Source: an uncultured Bacillota bacterium (lineage in GTDB: Bacteria > Bacillota > Clostridia > Lachnospirales > Lachnospiraceae). From it: a stretch of 22,076 nt of DNA. Positions 14,480 to 22,041 of this stretch are shown here, piece after piece. Where the stretch lies: contig CAJKMA010000044.1 in assembly GCA_905200905.1 (NCBI GenBank), positions 1 through 22,076 on the forward strand, written 5' to 3'. The notes beneath the pieces were generated by a model. That model saw only the letters and a list, made by a program, of their open reading frames with translations, searched no databases and had not been told where the DNA came from. Each line of letters begins with the position of its first letter. The first letter of the stretch is position 1. The position numbers were made by a program, and so were the translations under genes.

Positions 14480-14508
14480 AGTATAATGCTTTTTCCTCCA
14501 TTTATCAA
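14480..14508 (-). promoter_or_regulatory. Sigma-A promoter of mraY and downstream genes
   Basis: On the minus strand TTGATA (14508-14503) and TATACT (14485-14480) are spaced by 17 bp. The -35 overlaps the spoVD stop codon. Such a promoter is needed if pbpB transcription ends at 16292-16319 and spoVD is transcribed only during sporulation. Confidence 0.75.
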
Positions 14509-16229
14509 CCTTGAATCCCCATATAAGGCAGAATGTTATCAAAGATATCTCGGATGACCGGAGCTGCAATGGTACCTCCATAATATACTCCCTTTGGATC
14601 ATGAATCAGACAAATCCCCAATACTTGAGGTTCTTGTGTAGGAGTAAATCCAAGAAAAGAGGAAATATAGCGGTGTGCACTTCTTGGCAAAGTTTGGGAT
14701 GTTGCAGTTTTCCCCCCGATGGTTCTGCCTTCTATAGCTGCATTTTTACCAGAGCCTTCGGAAACCACTTTTTCCAGAATATAGCGTACCTGTTCTGAAA
14801 TTTCTTCTGACACAATCCCTTCTTTTTCAGGATAGTGAAAAGTTTCTATCAAATTTCCTTCCCAATCTGTCACCTGGACCCCAAAATGAGGCGTAATCCG
14901 CTTTCCACCATTAATCAAGGAACTTACTGTTGTGGCTAGCTGTATGGGCGTGATCTGAAAAGACTGCCCAAAAGAAATCGTAGCCAGTTCCACATCACCC
15001 ACATTTTCCTGCTTATGCATAATGGTAGCAGCTTCACCTGGAAGGTCGATTCCTGTTTTCTCCATAAGCCCAAACTTTTTAAAATACTTGAAATAATTGT
15101 CTACTCCAAGTCGTAGTCCAACCTCAATAAATACTGGATTGCAGGAATTCATAGCACCTTCCACAAAGTTCTCTGCCCCATGTCCAGTCCTCTTATGGCA
15201 GTGAATCCTTCTATCCTCCACAATTTTAAACCCAGGACAAGAAAACCTGTCTTCCATATGTACTACACCTTGAGACAGCCCTGCAGCCATAGTAATAATC
15301 TTAAAGGTTGACCCTGGTTCATAAGTATCATTTATGGTGAGGTTTCTCCACATTTGATTACATGCATCTTGGAGCTCTTTCTCTGTCATACCGGAAGTAT
15401 CTGCATTTGTATTTAGGGTAAAAGGCTCATTGAGATTAAATTCCGGTACATTGGCATTCGCATAAATTTCTCCTGTCTTAGGATTCATGAGAAGAATAGA
15501 AACTGCATCTGCCTGTTTTTCCTCCATCACCTTCCAAGCTGCCTGTTGAGCATACATCTGGATATTTTTATCCAAGCTAATATGCAAATCATATCCTGGC
15601 ACCGGCTCAATTCTTTGTTCACCAAGCTCTGACAATTCCACCCCTCTGGCATCTGTTGTTGTGAGAATCTTTCCATCAATACCCCGAAGTACTTCTTCAT
15701 ACATGACTTCCAGTCCTATAATTCCCTGGTTGTCTCCTCCTGTAAATCCAAGTACTTTCGATGCCAATTCACAATAAGGATACTGCCTTTTAAAATCCTC
15801 ATCTACCTTTACCCCGTCCAGTCCGTAACTTCTAATCTTATCCCCAACTTCTTTTTCTACATTGGTTTTTACCCGCTCAATAGCTGAGACTGTTTCCACC
15901 CTCTTTCTGGCTGTTTCTTCGGACAAGCCAAGCTCCTTACATAACATGGCAATCACCTTTTCCGGCTCTTTCACCTGACTATGAATCACAGAAATCGTAC
16001 AAACCGCTTTGTTATCCGCCAGTACCTCTCCATTTCGGTCCAAAATCCTCCCTCTGGCAGCCTTAATATCCCGCTCACGTTCATGAAGCTCTTCTGCCTT
16101 TTTTGCATAATAATCAGAGCGAATGACCATGAGATAAACCATTCGCCCCATAAGTCCCAAAAGCATACACATGCACACGGAAAATACAATCACTGTTTTT
16201 TTCTTATGATAAGTTCTGTTTTTTCTCAT
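14505..16229 (-). CDS. spoVD: SpoVD-type class B penicillin-binding protein
   Basis: This 574-residue transpeptidase has one membrane span (about 12-35), a dimerisation domain (RGRILDRNGEVLA, 59-71) and a transpeptidase domain. The active-site motifs are STFK (Ser307, Lys310), SCN (362-364) and KTA (507-509), where KTG would be usual. SpoVD builds spore cortex peptidoglycan in the mother cell together with SpoVE. Three facts favour SpoVD over a second vegetative FtsI: it stands directly after pbpB as in B. subtilis, it has a perfect sigma-E-type promoter, and it is cut off from pbpB by a terminator. It lacks the C-terminal PASTA domain of B. subtilis SpoVD and is correspondingly shorter. The ATG follows AAGGCGGTAAAT. 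Confidence 0.88.
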   Translation of the reverse strand: MRKNRTYHKKKTVIVFSVCMCMLLGLMGRMVYLMVIRSDYYAKKAEELHERERDIKAARGRILDRNGEVLADNKAVCTISVIHSQVKEPEKVIAMLCKELGLSEETARKRVETVSAIERVKTNVEKEVGDKIRSYGLDGVKVDEDFKRQYPYCELASKVLGFTGGDNQGIIGLEVMYEEVLRGIDGKILTTTDARGVELSELGEQRIEPVPGYDLHISLDKNIQMYAQQAAWKVMEEKQADAVSILLMNPKTGEIYANANVPEFNLNEPFTLNTNADTSGMTEKELQDACNQMWRNLTINDTYEPGSTFKIITMAAGLSQGVVHMEDRFSCPGFKIVEDRRIHCHKRTGHGAENFVEGAMNSCNPVFIEVGLRLGVDNYFKYFKKFGLMEKTGIDLPGEAATIMHKQENVGDVELATISFGQSFQITPIQLATTVSSLINGGKRITPHFGVQVTDWEGNLIETFHYPEKEGIVSEEISEQVRYILEKVVSEGSGKNAAIEGRTIGGKTATSQTLPRSAHRYISSFLGFTPTQEPQVLGICLIHDPKGVYYGGTIAAPVIRDIFDNILPYMGIQG

Positions 16230-16257
16230 ATTTACCGCCTTGCAGGTTTATCTTTAT

Positions 16258-16284
16258 ACTGTATGCCACATTCCTTTTTTCTAT
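16258..16284 (-). promoter_or_regulatory. Sigma-E-type promoter of spoVD
   Basis: On the minus strand ATA (16284-16282), exactly 16 bp, then CATACAGT (16265-16258) matches the B. subtilis sigma-E consensus ATA-N16-CATACA-T at every fixed position. The predicted start is near 16251, about 20 nt before the spoVD ATG. The sigma factor that would read it, SigE, is encoded at 3724-4455 in the same window. Confidence 0.8.
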
Positions 16285-16291
16285 AACAAAA

Positions 16292-16319
16292 AGAAGCTGT
16301 TGCAAACGCTACAGCTTCT
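16292..16319 (-). terminator. Rho-independent terminator of pbpB
   Basis: On the minus strand AGAAGCTGT/ACAGCTTCT (9-bp stem, 10-nt loop) is followed by TTTTTGTTA, 8 bases after the pbpB stop. It separates the mraZ-rsmH-ftsL-pbpB transcript from spoVD. Confidence 0.88.
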
Positions 16320-16327
16320 ATCTTGAT

Positions 16328-18481
16328 TTATCGCCGGATATCATCTTCTAATTCATCCAGGTCATAAGTATCTTCATATTCTGGATCTTCTTCTTCGATT
16401 CCTGCATCTTCATTGGTGATTCCATCTGTATTCTGGTCATTAAGGTCCTCTTCCTCTATGGGATCTCCATCTCCATAGCCCTGATCCAGAATGGTTCCAT
16501 ATGGATTGGAAACGCCGTCCTCCACAATATCTGTCATTTTGGGCACACCATAAAATCCTTGCCACAACACCGTTTCCTCTGTCGTAGGCTCATCCTGATA
16601 AATATTCATATATGGTAGCACCTCCGACATAATTGCCTGAGCCAGGTACTGGGCATAACTACTAGATGCCTGCTTCTCAACATTTGGTGTGTCTACGACT
16701 GTATAAATCACCATTTCCGGTTTATCCAGAGGTGCAAATCCAATGAAGGATACCAGATAATTCCCTTTTTCCTTCTCATTTAGCTTTTCCGCTGTTCCAG
16801 TCTTACCACCCATGGAATATCCCTGAACTTTTGCAGCACGGCTAGTACCATTGGTAACACTCAGCCCCATATACTCCCTGATTTTGGCAGATACTTCCTC
16901 AGAAATCGGCTGCTTTAATACATTTGGATTCACATTTTTTACTGTTTTTCCATCCTCATCTGTAATTTCTTTTACCAGATGGGGCTGATAATAAGTTCCC
17001 CCATTGATTGCTGCCGATATAGCAGAAATTTCCTGAATCATGGTACAGTTAAATCCCTGACCGAATGCAGAGGTGGACAACTCCATCTCATACATATTAT
17101 CTTTGGAAAACAAAAGTCCCGTTTCTTCACTTGGAAGGTCAATACCTGTTCTGGTACCAAAATTAAATTTGCGCTGGTATTCCAAGAATAAGTTGGTACC
17201 CATTTTCCGTCCAATGGCCATCATACCATCATTGCAAGAGTTCTGAATAACCTCACCAAGGCTCTGAGAACCATGACTATCTGGATATACGGCACAACGG
17301 ACATAATCAACGCCAACTTCCTCCCCACCATCACAAATAAACCGATTTTCCTCTGTAATGGCTCCTGACTCCAAAGCACTTGCCACAACCACTGGTTTAA
17401 AGGTAGAACCAGGTTCAAAGTTTTGGCTCACACAGTAATTTTTCCACATATCAAACAAAGCTTCTTTTGTTTCTTCATCATCCATGTTTTCAATTTCATA
17501 CTCTGTGTAACTTCCGCTTAAATCACGGGGATTATTTAAATCATAGGTTCCTGAACTTGCCATAGCCAGAATCTCTCCATTATTGGGATTCTGAATAATC
17601 ACTGCAATATTTTCTGCTCCCCTTTTCTTGGCATTTTTCTTGTTATTTGGTCCCGCTGACAACGCCCTATCAAAAGCAGAAATATACTTTTCCACAATCT
17701 CCTGAATCGTAGCATCCAGCGTTGTTGTCAGGTTTTTCCCATTTACCGGATCAATAATATTCTGCTCCAGGGATGAATCATCTGAAAGATAACCAAAGGT
17801 TCTGCCATTGGTTCCATTCAAGGTACTGTTATAATATCCCTCTAATCCCCACGTAGCCGTGTCTCCTACATCTGTAAAACCAATCACATCACAGGCCAGA
17901 CTGCCCATTGGATAAATTCGCTTATATGTATCTTCAAAGTAGATACCTTTTACCCTCTGGCGCCTAGTGATTTCTTCTTCTCCTAACGTCTCTCTTTCTT
18001 CTTTGCTTTCCGGAACTTCTAAAGACTCCTCAAAAGCACGGCGTTCATCCATGGTAACTTCTTTTTTTAAAATTTGATATCTGCTGCCTTTTGTCTCCTC
18101 GTTGGTCAAAAGACCATCCACCACATCCTGCTCAATATCAAAATATTCTTCCAACGCTACCTTGGTAGGATCCTTATACTTCTCATTATTATTGATTTCC
18201 ACACAGTCCAAAATCAAATTATAAACCTTCACACTGTTTGCCAGCATGGTTCCATTACGATCTGTAATACTTCCCCTTCGGAATGGAACCCTGGTGTCTG
18301 TATACTGCTGCTGGGATTGGGTAAGGACTTGCTGAGTGTATTTATTTCCTGACTTTGCATTAATCCAGGTAATTCCCACCAATAAACCGACTAAAGCCAG
18401 CAGAGAACATCCAAATACCCCCGCCAGCTTTATCTTCATCTTTTTCGTAAGTTTTCTTTGTTTTGACTCGTTTTTTTTCAA
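16328..18481 (-). CDS. pbpB: Division-specific class B penicillin-binding protein (PBP2B/FtsI type)
   Basis: This 717-residue septal transpeptidase cross-links peptidoglycan with an FtsW-type polymerase. It has a basic N-terminus, one membrane span (about 18-40), the dimerisation motif VPFRRGSITDRNGTMLA (65-81), and the catalytic motifs STFK (Ser359, Lys362), SCN (415-417) and KTG (560-562). After about residue 640 the tail is strongly acidic (Asp/Glu-rich to the end) with no PASTA domain that I can see. The start is a TTG at 18481-18479 with GGGTGG just upstream; the first ATG would be codon 15 and lacks a ribosome site. It lies 12 bases after ftsL and ends at a terminator. Confidence 0.92.
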   Translation of the reverse strand: MKKNESKQRKLTKKMKIKLAGVFGCSLLALVGLLVGITWINAKSGNKYTQQVLTQSQQQYTDTRVPFRRGSITDRNGTMLANSVKVYNLILDCVEINNNEKYKDPTKVALEEYFDIEQDVVDGLLTNEETKGSRYQILKKEVTMDERRAFEESLEVPESKEERETLGEEEITRRQRVKGIYFEDTYKRIYPMGSLACDVIGFTDVGDTATWGLEGYYNSTLNGTNGRTFGYLSDDSSLEQNIIDPVNGKNLTTTLDATIQEIVEKYISAFDRALSAGPNNKKNAKKRGAENIAVIIQNPNNGEILAMASSGTYDLNNPRDLSGSYTEYEIENMDDEETKEALFDMWKNYCVSQNFEPGSTFKPVVVASALESGAITEENRFICDGGEEVGVDYVRCAVYPDSHGSQSLGEVIQNSCNDGMMAIGRKMGTNLFLEYQRKFNFGTRTGIDLPSEETGLLFSKDNMYEMELSTSAFGQGFNCTMIQEISAISAAINGGTYYQPHLVKEITDEDGKTVKNVNPNVLKQPISEEVSAKIREYMGLSVTNGTSRAAKVQGYSMGGKTGTAEKLNEKEKGNYLVSFIGFAPLDKPEMVIYTVVDTPNVEKQASSSYAQYLAQAIMSEVLPYMNIYQDEPTTEETVLWQGFYGVPKMTDIVEDGVSNPYGTILDQGYGDGDPIEEEDLNDQNTDGITNEDAGIEEEDPEYEDTYDLDELEDDIRR

Positions 18482-18493
18482 TCTTCCACCCGC

Positions 18494-18976
18494 TTATTTT
18501 TCTGGTACGTCTTGATACTGTCTTACGTAGTTATTATTTCCCGGTGTATAATATTTAATCTGGTCCTCCGCTGCATATTCCATTCCCAACTCATTAATTG
18601 CTCTGTCACGGATTTCTTCCAGATCCACATTTGTCATAATCTCACTGTAATATGCGTCATTATCTGATTTCAATTCATTAAGCTCCAGTTCCTTTGCATC
18701 TACTGCACTTTTCTGTGCTGTTACAAGCGCAGTCAGTTTAATGTAGTGTACGCAGGCTCCGGTTGCTAAAGCACAAACCAAAATCAGGAATACAATATAG
18801 CCCTTCCCCATGTTGGTGCTTTTTGCTCGGTTCTTCTGTGCAGTTTTGCTCAGTTTCTTCTTTGGCCGAACAGGTACCTCTTCCAAACGGCGTGCAGCAT
18901 TCCCATCTTCATAGTATGCCTGACGCCCCTGCACTCTTCTATTGTCATATCGGTTACGGTTCCTTGTACTTGCCAT
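18494..18976 (-). CDS. ftsL: FtsL-like cell division protein
   Basis: This small bitopic protein of 160 residues has a long basic cytoplasmic N-terminus (1-57), one membrane span (about 58-80, KGYIVFLILVCALATGACVH) and an extracellular coiled coil (about 80-115, AQKSAVDAKELELNELKSDN). A DLEEIRDRAINELGM motif follows, typical of FtsL/DivIC proteins. It should partner DivIB and DivIC in the divisome core. Sequence conservation in this family is weak, so the assignment rests on topology and on the invariant position between rsmH and pbpB. The ATG follows AAGGGAGAGCTTC. Confidence 0.88.
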   Translation of the reverse strand: MASTRNRNRYDNRRVQGRQAYYEDGNAARRLEEVPVRPKKKLSKTAQKNRAKSTNMGKGYIVFLILVCALATGACVHYIKLTALVTAQKSAVDAKELELNELKSDNDAYYSEIMTNVDLEEIRDRAINELGMEYAAEDQIKYYTPGNNNYVRQYQDVPEK

Positions 18977-19006
18977 GAAGCTCTCCCTTATCAGGTTATT
19001 TTCCTG

Positions 19007-19948
19007 CTACTGCTTAACTCTCTCAAAAACTCTTAATTTCGCACTTTTTGAACGCGGATTCACCTCCAATTCCTCCTCGCTTGGAAGAATCGGTTTCCTG
19101 GTAATCACTCTCCCTTTTGATACATTTCCACATACACACACCGGAAATCCCGGAGGACAGGTACATGGATTCTCATTCTGCTTAAAAATAGTCTTCACAA
19201 TGCGGTCCTCTAAAGAATGAAATGTAATAATACAAATCCTTCCCTTATCATTCAAAAGGTCAATCATATCATCCAGTGTATTTCTCAACACATCCAACTC
19301 CTGATTTAATTCAATCCGGATTGCCTGGAATGTTTTCTTAGCAGGATGTCCTCCTACTGCACGCATTTTCATGGGAATTGCTCTCTTAATAATCTCGGAC
19401 AATTCTCCTGTTGTCTCAATGCTCTTTTCCTGCCTTGCCAGGCAGATATGTTTTGCAATATTTTTTGCAAACTTATCTTCGCCATAATCTCGGATAATCC
19501 GGTACAACTCCTGTTCTGTATACATATTTACAATATCTTTTGCTGTCCGCGGATTCCGCTGATCCATACGCATGTCAAGAGGGACATCCTCCCTGTACGT
19601 AAATCCCCGCTGACTATTATCCAGCTGGTAGGAAGATACCCCTAAATCTAAAATAATCCCATCTACAGATGTGATTCCTATCTTTTGTAATTCTTTTTTC
19701 ATGTTGCAATAATTGCTGCGGATGATGGTTACCTGCTCCTTGAATTCCTGTAACCGTTCCCCCGCAGCTCTTATTGCAGCTTCATCTTGATCTATGCCTA
19801 TCAAGCTCCCCTTGGCAGATAACTGCTGACATATCCGATAGGAATGTCCGCCGCCTCCCAGTGTTCCATCTACGTAAATCCCGTCAGGTTTTACCTTCAA
19901 ATTCCCAACAGTTTCTTCCAGTAATACGGATTTGTGTTTAAATTCCAT
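19007..19948 (-). CDS. rsmH: 16S rRNA (cytosine-1402-N4) methyltransferase RsmH
   Basis: RsmH (MraW) uses S-adenosylmethionine to methylate N4 of C1402 in the 30S decoding site. The 313-residue protein shows the SAM loop DGTLGGGGHS (27-36), LIGIDQDEAAI, DLGVSSYQLD followed by RGFTYREDVPLDMRMD, and the C-terminal ITFHSLEDRIVK. The ATG follows AGGAGAGAATC. It is second in the mraZ operon, 20 bases after mraZ, its standard place. Confidence 0.97.
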   Translation of the reverse strand: MEFKHKSVLLEETVGNLKVKPDGIYVDGTLGGGGHSYRICQQLSAKGSLIGIDQDEAAIRAAGERLQEFKEQVTIIRSNYCNMKKELQKIGITSVDGIILDLGVSSYQLDNSQRGFTYREDVPLDMRMDQRNPRTAKDIVNMYTEQELYRIIRDYGEDKFAKNIAKHICLARQEKSIETTGELSEIIKRAIPMKMRAVGGHPAKKTFQAIRIELNQELDVLRNTLDDMIDLLNDKGRICIITFHSLEDRIVKTIFKQNENPCTCPPGFPVCVCGNVSKGRVITRKPILPSEEELEVNPRSKSAKLRVFERVKQ

Positions 19949-19968
19949 GATTCTCTCCTAGCATTTTC

Positions 19969-20400
19969 TCAGATTACAATGCCCATACTCTGCATTCCTT
20001 CTGCAATAGCATCCATATCCTCATAATTGCTGTTTTCTAACCACTTTTCCTTACTCCAGACTTCAATTCTTGTAAGATTCCCAGTGAGTACCACATCTTT
20101 ATTCAGACCCGCAAACTCCCGCAGTGTTGATGGTACGAGAATTCTCCCCTGCTTGTCCAGTTCACATAAGGTTGCACTGGCTACAAAGAAACGTAAGAAG
20201 GCTCTTGCATTTTTATCATTAAGTGGTAAAGCTTTCAGCTTTTCTTCAAAGTTCTTCCATTCTTCATTTGGATAAATAGAAAGACAGCCATCTAAGCCTT
20301 TTGTCAACACAAAATTCTCTCCAAGTTCTTCTCGAAACTTGGATGGAATAATCATCCTGCCCTTGGCATCAATTGTATGACTATACTCTCCCATCAACAT
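19969..20400 (-). CDS. mraZ: Transcriptional regulator MraZ
   Basis: MraZ is a ring-forming, AbrB-fold DNA-binding protein that controls its own dcw operon. I start at the ATG 20400-20398 (MLMGEYSHTIDAKGRMIIPS), giving 143 residues, the normal family length. GAGG lies 9 bases upstream. An in-frame ATG at 20454 would add 18 unconserved residues encoded within a leader hairpin. The two repeated motifs are visible: DAKGRMIIPSKFREELG (11-27) and DKQGRILVPSTLREFAG (about 81-97). It is first in the dcw cluster, and five GTGG-type boxes lie between its promoter and its start. Confidence 0.95.
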   Translation of the reverse strand: MLMGEYSHTIDAKGRMIIPSKFREELGENFVLTKGLDGCLSIYPNEEWKNFEEKLKALPLNDKNARAFLRFFVASATLCELDKQGRILVPSTLREFAGLNKDVVLTGNLTRIEVWSKEKWLENSNYEDMDAIAEGMQSMGIVI

Positions 20401-20422
20401 AACGAATGACCTCTTCTTTCGC

Positions 20423-20451
20423 AAGATTAGGAATCTCCCCTTCCTAATCTT
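20423..20451 (-). promoter_or_regulatory. Perfect hairpin in the mraZ leader
   Basis: AAGATTAGGAA/TTCCTAATCTT forms an 11-bp perfect stem with a 7-nt loop, about 20 nt before the mraZ start. No U-tract follows, so it is not a simple terminator. It could protect the mRNA, shape translation initiation or be a protein-binding palindrome. Its role is not known. Confidence 0.6.
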
Positions 20452-20475
20452 CATGGTCTGTCTGGGGTGCTTCTG

Positions 20476-20522
20476 CCACTAGCTCCCCATTTGCCACCAC
20501 TTCTCACCACTTTCTACCACTT
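20476..20522 (-). promoter_or_regulatory. MraZ-box array (five direct repeats)
   Basis: On the minus strand AAGTGG, AAGTGG, AAGTGG, AAATGG and TAGTGG occur in direct repeat. On the plus strand their first bases are at 20517, 20507, 20497, 20487 and 20476, spaced 10, 10, 10 and 11 bp. GTGG/TGGG boxes at one-turn spacing upstream of mraZ are the known binding sites of MraZ in several bacteria. They lie immediately after the predicted transcription start. Confidence 0.85.
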
Positions 20523-20530
20523 ATGCATTC

Positions 20531-20559
20531 ATTCTATACCAAGATAGGTAATTCCGCAA
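20531..20559 (-). promoter_or_regulatory. Sigma-A promoter of the mraZ (dcw) operon
   Basis: On the minus strand TTGCGG (20559-20554), 17 bp, then TAGAAT (20536-20531). The -35 is a weak match and the -10 is good. The predicted start near 20524 places the MraZ boxes at about +2 to +48. Confidence 0.6.
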
Positions 20560-20589
20560 GGGGGAACATATGTTTTTCTGTAAAAAAAT

Positions 20590-20644
20590 AAAAAAGATGG
20601 AATCCTGAAAACAAGCTTAATTTCCAGGTTTTTCCATCTTTTTT
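20590..20644 (-). terminator. Terminator of the Spo0E-like gene (probably bidirectional)
   Basis: A 13-bp stem (AAAAAAGATGGAA, 20590-20602, with 20632-20644) extended by CCTG/CAGG closes a large loop. On the minus strand it is followed by ATTTTTTTAC. It isolates the dcw promoter from upstream ychF/Spo0E-like transcription. Confidence 0.88.
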
Positions 20645-20686
20645 CCTTCACTATTCTCTTTTTACTGGTTCTTTCTGCTACTTTAC

Positions 20687-20848
20687 TTAGGAACAACTTT
20701 GCTGGTTCATTGTCATATACTCTTCAATCAGACAATCCAGCATTCTGCTGATGTTTAAAATTTCAAGAAAGCAGTATTTTTGTTCAATAGCAGCATCTAG
20801 TCTTTCTCTTGTATGTTCGATTTCCCATTTCAGCTCTTTTTGGGTCAT
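20687..20848 (-). CDS. Spo0E-like aspartyl-phosphate phosphatase family protein
   Basis: This 53-residue reading frame starts at an ATG (20848-20846) preceded by AGGAGAGAGCCA. The sequence MTQKELKWEIEHTRERLDAA is followed by a second helix with the family signature SxxLDxLIxxY (ISRMLDCLIEEYM, Ser34 to Tyr44). Spo0E-like proteins are two-helix hairpins; those characterised in Bacillus dephosphorylate Spo0A~P and so delay sporulation. Whether this one acts on Spo0A is inferred. It lies 95 bases after ychF and ends in a strong terminator. A TGTCAAA Spo0A-box-like sequence (20909-20903) lies about 55 bases upstream of its start. Confidence 0.82.
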   Translation of the reverse strand: MTQKELKWEIEHTRERLDAAIEQKYCFLEILNISRMLDCLIEEYMTMNQQSCS

Positions 20849-20943
20849 TGGCTCTCTCCTGTTGTTTTCTGTCTGTCACAGGTTCTGACGTTTCTCTTAT
20901 ACTTTGACAGTACCGAACTTTTTATACATTTGTATTATTATTT

Positions 20944-22041
20944 TTAAACATTAAAACGGAAAAGAATTACATCTCCATCTTGTACCACGTATTCCTTCCC
21001 TTCCATGCGCACCAGCCCTTTTTCCCTAGCACCAGCATAGGAACCGCAATCCAACAAATCCTGATAGTTTACCACTTCTGCTTTAATAAATCCACGCTCA
21101 AAATCCGTATGAATCTTGCCTGCTGCCTGAGGTGCTTTTGTTCCCACTTTAATGGTCCAAGCTCTTGTTTCATCCTCTCCAGATGTAAGAAAACTTAACA
21201 GTCCTAACAAACGGTAGCTGGCAACAATCAATTTTTCCAGACCAGACTGCTGGATTCCCAAGTCTTCCAGAAATTCTTTTTTCTCATCCTCTTCTAGCTC
21301 TGAAATCTCTTGCTCAATCTCTGCACACAAAGCAAACACTTCACTGTTTGTCTTAGACGCATACTCGCGAACCTGCTGTACATATGAATTGGATGCACCG
21401 TCATCTGCCAGATCATCCTCTGATACATTTGCTGCATAGATAACCGGCTTCCATGTAAGCAGATTATATCCCTTCATGTACAATTCCTGGTCTTCATTTT
21501 CTAATTCCATGGAGGAAGCCGGCTCTCCTGCTTCCAGATGTGCCTTAATTTCTTTTAAGAATTCCAGTTCTTTTGCTGCTTCTTTATCCATTCTGGCTGA
21601 TTTTGTGGTTTTTGCAATTCTTCTTTCCAGGATTTCCAGATCAGAGAAAATCAACTCCAGATTAATGGTCTCAATATCTCTGAGTGGGTCAATGCATCCA
21701 TCCACATGAATTACATTCTCATCTTCAAAGCATCTTACCACATGTACAATAGCATCTACTTCTCGGATATTTGCCAGAAACTGGTTTCCTAAGCCTTCTC
21801 CTTTCGATGCACCTTTTACCAGACCTGCAATATCCACAAATTCAATCACTGCTGGAGTCACCTTTTTGGACTGATAAAAATCTCCTAATAATTTTAATCT
21901 TTCATCCGGAACTGGAACAATTCCCACATTGGGGTCAATGGTACAAAAAGGGTAATTGGCAGATTCTGCTCCTGCTTTTGTCAATGAATTAAACAATGTA
22001 CTTTTTCCTACATTCGGAAGGCCTACGATACCTAGTTTCAT
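20944..22041 (-). CDS. ychF: YchF/OLA1-family ribosome-associated nucleotidase
   Basis: This 365-residue protein is a translation-factor-class P-loop NTPase with normal YchF length. It has the P-loop GLPNVGKST (7-15), a YPFCTIDPNVG switch segment, and DIAGLVKGASKGEGLGNQFL as the G3 region. NVSE replaces the usual NKxD guanine motif, the change that lets YchF proteins prefer ATP. A helical insertion and a C-terminal TGS-like domain (IKVGTKAPQAAGKIHTDFER) complete it. YchF binds ribosomes and is linked to stress responses. The ATG follows AGGAGG at a rather long spacing of about 11 bases. Its promoter is outside the window. Confidence 0.96.
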   Translation of the reverse strand: MKLGIVGLPNVGKSTLFNSLTKAGAESANYPFCTIDPNVGIVPVPDERLKLLGDFYQSKKVTPAVIEFVDIAGLVKGASKGEGLGNQFLANIREVDAIVHVVRCFEDENVIHVDGCIDPLRDIETINLELIFSDLEILERRIAKTTKSARMDKEAAKELEFLKEIKAHLEAGEPASSMELENEDQELYMKGYNLLTWKPVIYAANVSEDDLADDGASNSYVQQVREYASKTNSEVFALCAEIEQEISELEEDEKKEFLEDLGIQQSGLEKLIVASYRLLGLLSFLTSGEDETRAWTIKVGTKAPQAAGKIHTDFERGFIKAEVVNYQDLLDCGSYAGAREKGLVRMEGKEYVVQDGDVILFRFNV

